A stretch of 42,560 nt of DNA from Komarekiella delphini-convector SJRDD-AB1. GTDB taxonomy: Bacteria > Cyanobacteriota > Cyanobacteriia > Cyanobacteriales > Nostocaceae. Below the pieces are notes generated by a model. The model saw nothing but the letters and a program-made list of their open reading frames with translations. It was not told the DNA's origin and did no database searches. Both the position numbers and the translations under genes were made by a program. Position 1 is the first letter of the stretch. Each line of letters opens with the position of its first letter. The DNA is taken from contig NZ_VJXY01000054.1 of the NCBI RefSeq assembly GCF_014831675.1, positions 1-42,560 on the forward strand, in the 5' to 3' direction. This document shows, one piece after another, positions 36,176-42,560 of the stretch.

Positions 36176-37030
36176 ATGTCAAAATCAAAAATGAATATTG
36201 GGATTTTAGGACTTGGACTGATAGGCGGATCTTTGGGTTTTGATTTGCGATCGCAAGGACATCATGTCCTGGGAGTGAGTCGCCGTGAATCAACCTGTCA
36301 AAAGGCTGTTGCTCTTGGCAGTGTTGATCAGGCGTCACTTGATATGAGCCTATTGGCAACCACAGAAGTGGTATTTATTTGTACACCTATCGCCCTCATT
36401 GTTCCCCAATTTGAGCAAATGATCGCTTATTTGTCTCCGACTACGGTTGTGACTGATGTGGGTTCGGTGAAAGCACCGATAGTCAAGGCGATTTCTCCTC
36501 TTTGGGATCATTTTGTCGGCGGTCATCCAATGGCAGGAATCACAGACAGTGGTATTGAAGCTGCACATCGACATTTATTTGTCGGCAAACCGTATGTATT
36601 AACACCGGATGCGACAACAGCAACCGCCGCAATTAACGTTGTAGAGGAAATAGTACGATCGCTTGGGGCGAATATCTACCATTGTCAGCCAGAGCAGCAT
36701 GACCGCGCTGTAAGTTGGATTTCTCATTTACCTGTAATGGTTAGTTCCTCGTTGATTGCTGCTTGCATCAGCGAAACTGACCCCGATGTTTTGCAATTAG
36801 CCCAAAAGCTAGCTAGTTCTGGTTTTCGAGATACCAGTCGCGTGGGTGGTGGTAATCCAGAGTTGGGCGTTATGATGGCTCAGTATAATCGCCAAGCATT
36901 ATTGCGATCGCTGCAACAGTATCGCCATAATCTTGATGAATTGACTAACTTAATTGAGCAAGAAAAATGGACAGATTTAGAAGAAAAATTGACCGCAACG
37001 GGGAAGGCACGACCTGACTTTGTGGAGTAG
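36176..37030 (+). CDS. tyrA: Arogenate/prephenate dehydrogenase TyrA
   Basis: The 284-aa form from the ATG at 36176 (MSKSKMNIGILGLG) is chosen over an upstream ATG because AAGAGA precedes it; MNIGILG five codons later is also possible. Marks are the NAD(P)-binding GLGLIGGSLGFDLR, TDVGSVKAPIV, FVGGHPMAG and the substrate-binding HDRAVSWISHLPVM. It oxidises arogenate to tyrosine (usual in cyanobacteria, NADP-dependent) or prephenate to hydroxyphenylpyruvate. It stands alone. Confidence 0.92.
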   Translation: MSKSKMNIGILGLGLIGGSLGFDLRSQGHHVLGVSRRESTCQKAVALGSVDQASLDMSLLATTEVVFICTPIALIVPQFEQMIAYLSPTTVVTDVGSVKAPIVKAISPLWDHFVGGHPMAGITDSGIEAAHRHLFVGKPYVLTPDATTATAAINVVEEIVRSLGANIYHCQPEQHDRAVSWISHLPVMVSSSLIAACISETDPDVLQLAQKLASSGFRDTSRVGGGNPELGVMMAQYNRQALLRSLQQYRHNLDELTNLIEQEKWTDLEEKLTATGKARPDFVE

Positions 37031-37091
37031 TTATTGGGTGCGTTACGCTATTAATAACGCACCAATTCATACATTTAATGAGTTAATTAAT

Positions 37092-37679
37092 ATGGTTTTA
37101 CAAACAGAGAAGCGTTATTACACCCCCGAAGAATATCTGGAATTAGAAGAAAAGGCTGAATATAAAAATGAATACAGAGATGGAGAAATTATACCCATGA
37201 CAGGGGGAACAACTAACGACAATAAAATAGCAGGGAATTGTTATAAAAAATTTCCTGTGACAGTAGAAGGGCAAGATTATGAAATTTATTTTGGGGATGT
37301 AAGGTTATGGATACCTCGCTATCGTGTCTATACCTATCCTGATGTGATGGTTGTCAAAGGTAAGCCTATCTATGAAGGAAGTGGTACGACAACTATTATC
37401 AATCCCTTGTTAATTATTGAAGTATTATCAAACTCTACTAAAAATTATGACAAAACAGATAAGTTTAAATATTACCGTTCAATTCCTGAGTTTCAAGAAT
37501 ATATTATGATTGATCAATACAGTTTTACAGTTGAACAATTTATCAAACAAGCAGAAGGGCAATGGATTTTCAAGGAGTATGAAGAGGAAGATGCAGTTTT
37601 AGTACTGAATTCCATCGATTTCCAAATTGCCTTGCGTGATATTTATGAGCGGGTTAATTTTGAGTTAATTGAGGAATAA
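37092..37679 (+). CDS. Uma2-family (DUF820) putative nuclease, third copy
   Basis: The start at MVLQTEKRYYTPEEYLELE is typical of the family; the open frame starts 24 codons earlier inside tyrA. The 195-aa protein has YTYPDVMVVKG, PLLIIEVLSNSTKNYDKTDKF and PEFQEYIMIDQYS. It belongs to a different Uma2 subgroup from the copies at 9-10.6 kb and lacks the coiled coil. The segment GNCYKKFPVTVEGQDY differs from the usual hydrophobic helix at this point, so it may be partly degenerate. Confidence 0.82.
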   Translation: MVLQTEKRYYTPEEYLELEEKAEYKNEYRDGEIIPMTGGTTNDNKIAGNCYKKFPVTVEGQDYEIYFGDVRLWIPRYRVYTYPDVMVVKGKPIYEGSGTTTIINPLLIIEVLSNSTKNYDKTDKFKYYRSIPEFQEYIMIDQYSFTVEQFIKQAEGQWIFKEYEEEDAVLVLNSIDFQIALRDIYERVNFELIEE

Positions 37680-37750
37680 AGCAACGGATAAATTATGTAA
37701 AATTTTCAGGTAGTACTGGTAATTTTTCGATATTTAATCACTAGCTATTG

Positions 37751-37981
37751 CTCCCATAAGTCCTGGAACCGCTCCCATAAGTCCTGAAACCGTTCCCATA
37801 AGTCTTGAAACCGTTCCCGTAAGTCCTGAAACCGTTCCCATAAGTCCTGGAACCGCTCCCGTAAGTCCTGAAACTGTTCCCGTAAGTTGTGGAACCGCTC
37901 CCATAAGTTGTGGAACCGCTCCCATAAGTTGTGGAACCGTTCCCGTAAGTCCTCGAATCACTCCCGTAAGTTGTGGAACAT
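37751..37981. repeat. 21-bp minisatellite, 11 units
   Basis: Eleven head-to-tail 21-bp units, consensus CTCCCATAAGTCCTGGAACC plus G, with a second variant reading GTTGTGG in place of TCCTGGA. Unit starts are at 37751, 37772 and so on to 37961. Because 21 is divisible by three, both strands stay open in some frames (7-residue repeats such as TYGSGSR), but none has a clear start signal or domain, so no gene is called. Confidence 0.92.
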
Positions 37982-38008
37982 GGACTGCGTAGGCAAAGAT
38001 GGATTGCT

Positions 38009-38041
38009 AGATCCCCGACTTCTTCAAGAAGTCGGGGATCT
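38009..38041. repeat. Perfect palindrome, 15-bp arms
   Basis: AGATCCCCGACTTCT and AGAAGTCGGGGATCT are separated by TCA. It begins 28 bp after the minisatellite. Similar hairpins are widespread in cyanobacterial genomes. Just downstream, AAGGACTTTAGTCCTT and AAGCACTTTAGTGCTT are two more short palindromes (38068-38104). Confidence 0.93.
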
Positions 38042-38200
38042 GAGATCACTCAAGCAAGTTTGTAGTAAGGACTTTAGTCCTTGTTTTGCAAGCACTTTAG
38101 TGCTTAAATTCAATTGCTGCGCCGCACCCTACAAGCGTGAAATTTAGATGGGTTTGCCCTGAAATACAATCTAAAGACTTTGGGCTTGACAAAAATATAA

Positions 38201-38314
38201 CTGTTAAAATCAGCAGATGAATATCTTGCTAACCGCTCAGAGCAGCAACGTTACTCAGTGGGAGAACTAATGCGCGGTATTTTGAGGTTAATTGCAGCTA
38301 AGTCAGTAGAATAA
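38201..38314 (+). pseudogene. Possible gene remnant
   Basis: A 37-codon open stretch between stops encodes SADEYLANRSEQQRYSVGEL and ends in GILRLIAAKSVE. Composition is protein-like but it has no start and no recognised family. It may be the 3' end of a decayed gene. The rest of 38105-38445 shows nothing. Confidence 0.25.
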
Positions 38315-38445
38315 ATGCAAAATCAAGTAGAATTTCTGAGTACTTGGATTAATGAATGAGCTAATTGTCATTCATTTTTCTAGAATGATTCGCTTGTAGC
38401 AAGCGGCTCTAGTCCTGCTTTTATGCAACTTAACTTAAATGCTCA

Positions 38446-40533
38446 TTAAGTTCTCGCAGGGGAACACACAACCCGAAAACCGAAGTAGGCGTTCCTACCG
38501 CCCGGCGTGAGCCTAACGCGGTAAGCAGAACGGCAGCGCCCCGGCCCGTTGTACCATGAACCACCGCGCAGCAGCCGTTGATCATTTCCATTTATCCAAG
38601 CACCACCATCGGCTGGTGCTCCTTCATAATTTTTGTGCCAACTATCTTGACACCATTCCGATGTATTACCATGCATATCAAATAAACCAAAGGAATTGGG
38701 TGGAAAATTTCCGACATCTGTTGCTTGCTGACGATATTTCCCCTTTGATCTAGAGCCGTAAGTATAGTTTCCGTTGTAATTCGCTAAATCTGTCGTAATG
38801 GTTTCGCCAAAGAAAAACGGGGTAGTCGTTCTTGCCCGACAAGCATATTCCCACTCTGCCTCACTAGGCAAGCGATAAGTCTTCCCAGTTTTGTTAGACA
38901 ATCTGGCACAAAACTCAATGGTATCATTCCAAGACACGCACTCAACAGGTCGTTTAGCACCTTTGAAGTTGGATGGATCTGGCTTTAAATCAATCTCAAC
39001 CTTGGGCAGGATGGCTACAGCTGCCCATTGAGCCTGTGTAACCGCAAATTTACCCATGAAAAAGGGTTGAATGGTGACGGTGTGCTGTGGACTTTCAGAG
39101 TCGTCTCGTTCTGGTTCATTCTCTGGAGAACCCATCAAAAACCGACCGCCAGGAATTGCAATCATCTCCAGAACGACACCATTACCCAGGCTTTCTGAGA
39201 AAAACTCGGCTTGGCCCCAACTGCGATTAATTTCACAAGTTTTCCCCATGCCCAAAAATCCCGACGATTTTAGAGTTAAGGTTGCAAACTCGAACTCAAA
39301 CGGCTGAGTTTGAATGCTTGGGGGAAATTGCGGCTGAAAAACAGGTGTAGATGATGTCCTTTCTTGTTGCTTTTGTAATTCTGCTTGTTGCCTTTGATAT
39401 TCGGCTTGTTCCTGCTCTTGGCGTAATCTTTCTGCTTCCTGTTGCTGGCGCTCATACTCAGCTTGTTTCGGCGCAAGCACTCGTTGTTTAATTGCAGCTA
39501 TATCCTCATCCCTTAGTCCTAGATATTGCTGATATTCTTGCAGTTCATCCTCGTTAAAAGGATATTCCTCATTGACTGCACGAATCAGCGCTTGTTCATA
39601 CTGAACCCGTTTACGCTCATACTCCAGATATGGTTGCAGAACTTCTTCTCGAATTGCCTTTGCCTCATCCTCAGATAGCTCCCACTCAATCCGCTTGGAT
39701 TCCATTATTTCAATAGCAAAGACAGAAAACTTACCCTTACCCGACTTGGCGCGGCTTTCCGCTTCCTTGCGATACTTCAGACTGGGGTCATCCTTGGACG
39801 ACTTGGCTATAAAAATCCTATAACCTTCTTCAACTGGATAGAACTTAGGAGTCATGGCTGGAGCCGCTTCTTGAACTTTAGTACTGGCATATTCATGAAG
39901 CTCATCAACGGAAATCCAGCCATCGCCATCTTTATCGGCTGCACCTTTTTCAATACCTTCTACCAAATAGCGTGTGTAGATGGAGAGTTCTGAGTCTTGT
40001 TGCTCAAAGGAATATTGAGTAGAAGTGGAAGATGTGAGGATTGCCCTTCCTTTACCACCTAGCTGCTCTTGCACATTTACATTACCATCATCCTTGACGG
40101 TCATACCTTGAGCGATCGCACCACTAAAGCAACAGTCCAGAATTACAACTTGTCTTTGAGAACGACTATCGTTGATATTGTCGTGCAGAACATTAGCCGC
40201 GACTGCTGAGGGTGTTACCAGCTTGCCATTTTGTTTTTTAGTAGCGCGAGTTGACAGGTAAAGCTTGCCTCTTTCATCTTTAATCCCATGCCCAGAAAAG
40301 TAAAATAGCAGTAAGTCGTCTTTTTGGCGATTGGTGAAAAGGTTGTAGATAGCGTCTTCTATTTCCTGGCGTTGAGGATTTTTTAGTACCGTGATATTTG
40401 CCTCGGCAAAGTCGCCCATTTCTGGGTTTACCAGAACTCGCCGCATCGCTTCGACATCTTTGACAGCACTTGGTAGCGGGTTTAAATCAGGCTCATACTC
40501 ACTAATCCCGATCAGTAGTGCTACCTTAGCCAT
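38446..40533 (-). CDS. Metacaspase-like protease with EF-hand and FGE-type domain
   Basis: The 695-aa protein has a caspase/C14 domain (1-250): His82 in FYFSGHG and Cys135 in ILDCCFSG form the dyad. A canonical EF-hand loop, DKDGDGWISVDE (200-211), is inside this domain and could confer Ca2+ control. A charged, Gln/Glu-rich coiled coil follows (about 320-395), then a formylglycine-generating-enzyme/sulfatase-modifying type domain (about 450-690) with GRFLMGSPENEP, YRLPSEAEWEYACRA, GLFDMHGNTSEWCQD and LRGGSWYNGPGRCRS. Such caspase-FGE fusions occur in filamentous cyanobacteria; substrates are unknown. It is divergent from an HtrA protease gene, 190 bp apart. Confidence 0.9.
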   Translation of the reverse strand: MAKVALLIGISEYEPDLNPLPSAVKDVEAMRRVLVNPEMGDFAEANITVLKNPQRQEIEDAIYNLFTNRQKDDLLLFYFSGHGIKDERGKLYLSTRATKKQNGKLVTPSAVAANVLHDNINDSRSQRQVVILDCCFSGAIAQGMTVKDDGNVNVQEQLGGKGRAILTSSTSTQYSFEQQDSELSIYTRYLVEGIEKGAADKDGDGWISVDELHEYASTKVQEAAPAMTPKFYPVEEGYRIFIAKSSKDDPSLKYRKEAESRAKSGKGKFSVFAIEIMESKRIEWELSEDEAKAIREEVLQPYLEYERKRVQYEQALIRAVNEEYPFNEDELQEYQQYLGLRDEDIAAIKQRVLAPKQAEYERQQQEAERLRQEQEQAEYQRQQAELQKQQERTSSTPVFQPQFPPSIQTQPFEFEFATLTLKSSGFLGMGKTCEINRSWGQAEFFSESLGNGVVLEMIAIPGGRFLMGSPENEPERDDSESPQHTVTIQPFFMGKFAVTQAQWAAVAILPKVEIDLKPDPSNFKGAKRPVECVSWNDTIEFCARLSNKTGKTYRLPSEAEWEYACRARTTTPFFFGETITTDLANYNGNYTYGSRSKGKYRQQATDVGNFPPNSFGLFDMHGNTSEWCQDSWHKNYEGAPADGGAWINGNDQRLLRGGSWYNGPGRCRSAYRVRLTPGGRNAYFGFRVVCSPART

Positions 40534-40723
40534 TGTTGCTGTCTTGTGTATTTTTTAGTATCAAGAGTCTCTTTGAGGAATTGTATAGGTTATTTCTTAG
40601 TCAATCAAGTAAATACGCGGTTTACATACCAAACTTTTCACACCAGCGCAATACCTTCGCAACAAAAACGTCAAAAATCATATCTACAATTAATAGTAAA
40701 TCTAAATATTCTTCCAGACAGCA

Positions 40724-41986
40724 ATGCAAAACGAATCTCGCGACAGAGAACACAAATTAAATAGTATTTCAAATAACACTTCTGATGCCAAATACCGTAA
40801 TCAATCTCCCTGGAAAAAGGCTGCTGCCTCTCTATCGCTGGTGCTGCTGGGATCAGGGATGACATTGACAGGCGGCTATCTGGCTTCTAATCCTCAGAAG
40901 GTATCTGAGAGTGCCTCTAATTTGGCAGTGAGTCCAGTAAATGCAGCTCCTCCTTTACCAGCGGCTACAGATCCTAACTTTGTGATTGGGGTTGTGCAAA
41001 AGGTTGGGCCGGCTGTAGTACGGATTAACTCTTCTCGAACAGTCAGAAGCCAGATACCAGAAGAATTTAACGACCCGTTTTTCCGCCGCTTTTTTGGTTC
41101 GCAATTGCCAGAATCACGAGAAAGGGTAGAACGGGGTACTGGCTCAGGTTTTATCATCAGTGACGATGGTCGTATTCTAACTAACGCTCACGTAGTTGCT
41201 GGTGCTGACACAGTGACAGTGACACTTAAAGATGGGCGCACCTTACCTGGTAAAGTGTTGGGGAGAGACTCATTAACAGATGTCGCTGTTGTGAAGATTG
41301 AGGGAAACAATCTGCCGACAGTGGCATTGGGTAACTCAGACCAACTACAACCGGGAGAATGGGCGATCGCGATCGGCAACCCCCTCGGTTTAGATAATAG
41401 TGTTACTACAGGGATTATCAGCGCCACCGGACGCACTAGCAATCAAATAGGTGCTCCCGATAAGCGAGTTGAATTTATTCAAACAGACGCAGCGATTAAT
41501 CCTGGCAACTCTGGCGGCCCTCTGCTAAATGCCCGTGGCGAGGTGATTGGTATGAATACAGCCATTATCCGGGGAGCACAAGGAATAGGCTTTGCCATTC
41601 CCATCAACACAACTCAACGCATTTCCAATCAACTGATAGCTACAGGCAAAGTACAGCATCCTTATCTGGGGATTCAGATGGTGGGACTAACACCTGAGTT
41701 AAAACAAAATATCAACTCAGACCCTAGTAGCGGTTTAAATGTGGCTGAAGATCAAGGTGTATTAGTTGTGAGAGTTATGCCAGATTCACCAGCTGCTAGA
41801 GCCGGAATACGCCCTGGTGATGTGATCCAAACACTCAATGGTCAATCAGTCACAGATGCTAGCGGTGTCCAAAGGGCAGTCGAAAAGACCCAAGTCGGCG
41901 GAGATTTGCGCCTACAGTTGCGTCGCAATGGACAAAATCTTAACTTAGCTGTGCAACCTGGCGCTTTCCCGACTCAAGTTCAGTAA
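40724..41986 (+). CDS. HtrA/Deg-family serine protease
   Basis: The 420-aa protein has an N-terminal hydrophobic helix (about 32-54) that anchors or exports it, a trypsin-like domain with triad His156 (TNAHVV), Asp186 (LTDVAVV) and Ser263 (NPGNSGGPL), and one PDZ domain (about 315-410: [21 protein letters not shown]). This is the HhoA/HhoB/DegQ-like layout of cyanobacterial Deg proteases acting in periplasm or thylakoid lumen on damaged proteins. The three Deg subtypes cannot be told apart by eye. Confidence 0.93.
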   Translation: MQNESRDREHKLNSISNNTSDAKYRNQSPWKKAAASLSLVLLGSGMTLTGGYLASNPQKVSESASNLAVSPVNAAPPLPAATDPNFVIGVVQKVGPAVVRINSSRTVRSQIPEEFNDPFFRRFFGSQLPESRERVERGTGSGFIISDDGRILTNAHVVAGADTVTVTLKDGRTLPGKVLGRDSLTDVAVVKIEGNNLPTVALGNSDQLQPGEWAIAIGNPLGLDNSVTTGIISATGRTSNQIGAPDKRVEFIQTDAAINPGNSGGPLLNARGEVIGMNTAIIRGAQGIGFAIPINTTQRISNQLIATGKVQHPYLGIQMVGLTPELKQNINSDPSSGLNVAEDQGVLVVRVMPDSPAARAGIRPGDVIQTLNGQSVTDASGVQRAVEKTQVGGDLRLQLRRNGQNLNLAVQPGAFPTQVQ

Positions 41987-42334
41987 AGGGGACTGGGGAC
42001 TCTTAAGAAGGGAAAAGGTTAAAGGTGGTTAAAAGGTAAGGTTTTTCCCTTTCCCCCTTACCCCTTTCCCCTACAAGACTTTGAGGCGTTGGGTTTCGTA
42101 CCTCAACCCAACCTACATCCTTTACTCAGTTTTCTTTAGAAGACTTTAACTATTAGCCTCAGAATGAATTCTGAGAAGGTTGTGGGAAGAAGTGCAAGAT
42201 CTGAGCAAACAGTAGTAGAAGTTTTAAGGTAATTCTTACCTGAAATTAATTTAGCTACTAAAAATCGCGTTTAAATTTTTATTAGAGTTAACTTTGACAA
42301 TTTGAAAAAGCGATGAAATAAAAACATTTATAGG
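41987..42334. other. Region 3' of the HtrA gene
   Basis: About 350 bp without a gene. It holds a short GGGGACTGGGGACT repeat right after the stop and a hairpin-forming purine/pyrimidine pair (GGGAAAAGG near 42010, CCTTTCCCC near 42062). Confidence 0.5.
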
Positions 42335-42560
42335 ACTTACGCACTGAAGGCTGAAACCTAGATCCCCCCTAGCCCACGCCAGTCGCTCATGGGGAGCCAC
42401 TCCCTTGCGGAGGTTGCCGACGCTCGTTCGCGTAGCGTGTCGCAGACAAGACTCGCTCTCAGCGTTGGCGCAGCCTCAAAGTAGAGAAGCCATGCCGTAA
42501 AGCCTGCGGCATGGCTTCGCTTAAGGCGAAGCCTCTGTCTACGACACGCTACGCGAACGA
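42335..42560. repeat. MITE-like element, family R1, copy 2 (inverted, cut by window end)
   Basis: It begins ACTTACGCACTGAAGGCTG and follows the reverse complement of copy 1 (from 30343 leftward) closely, including the GCCATGCCG...CGGCATGGC hairpin. It has an insert rich in GCGTAGCGTGTCG that copy 1 lacks. The far terminus is outside the window. Confidence 0.88.

Noticed and set aside
37741-38049. Minus-strand frame encoding TYGSGSR-type repeats through the minisatellite and palindrome
   Set aside because: It arises from the 21-bp array being divisible by three; its N-terminal part is the DPRLLEEVGD artefact of the palindrome and there is no ribosome site.

Overview
The window comes from a filamentous, phycoerythrin-containing cyanobacterium of the Nostocales type (Nostoc/Tolypothrix/Fremyella-like). 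The evidence is a cpeBA operon with bilin lyases, nblA and cpcG, a cyanobacterial sucrose synthase, many HIP1 octamers (GCGATCGC), short tandem repeats typical of Nostoc genomes, and many cyanobacteria-restricted hypothetical proteins. No heterocyst gene is present, so the order-level placement is an inference.

Left part (1-7.9 kb) is a phycobilisome locus. The first 340 bases hold a transposase C-terminal remnant and an orphan coding fragment. A plus-strand set follows: a 79-aa helical protein, a HEAT-repeat bilin lyase of the CpeF/MpeV type, and a frameshifted HigA-like antitoxin. Facing it on the minus strand are nblA, cpeB, cpeA and cpeZ. Divergent from nblA are a CpcS-type bilin lyase and, overlapping it by 4 nt, an uncharacterised HExxH protease-like protein, then a CpcG rod-core linker. 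Together these make phycoerythrin, attach its bilins, attach rods to the core and, through NblA, dismantle the antenna under starvation.

Middle part (8-25 kb): an RluD-type pseudouridine synthase coupled to two tandem Uma2-family genes; about 1.5 kb of AT-rich non-coding DNA; an orphan PatA-like/CheY-like response-regulator pair; the siroheme genes sirB-cobA; a DUF4359 gene divergent from tRNA-His(GUG); a 38-aa membrane peptide; sucrose synthase susA; a peptidoglycan-binding-domain protein; a Ca2+/H+ antiporter; and a large GH57/DUF3536 glycosidase.

Right part (25-42.5 kb): a MoeZ-like adenylyltransferase-rhodanese and a JAMM peptidase (probable sulfur-carrier/cysteine chemistry); a stress-flavoured run of pyridoxamine-oxidase-like protein, frameshifted Tat-type aldo/keto reductase, ChaB and a glycine-zipper membrane protein; a Gfo/Idh/MocA oxidoreductase; a lipoprotein next to a DUF1517 protein; a pentapeptide-repeat protein; arogenate/prephenate dehydrogenase tyrA; a third Uma2 gene; an 11-unit 21-bp minisatellite; and a metacaspase with EF-hand and C-terminal FGE/sulfatase-modifying domain divergent from an HtrA protease. 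Two families of dispersed palindromic repeats occur as inverted copies here, one ending at the right edge.

The items most worth follow-up are the HExxH protein coupled to the bilin lyase, the metacaspase/HtrA divergent pair, the duplication scar left by the tandem uma2 genes, and the repeat families. All functions are read from protein sequence by eye; no database search was run.
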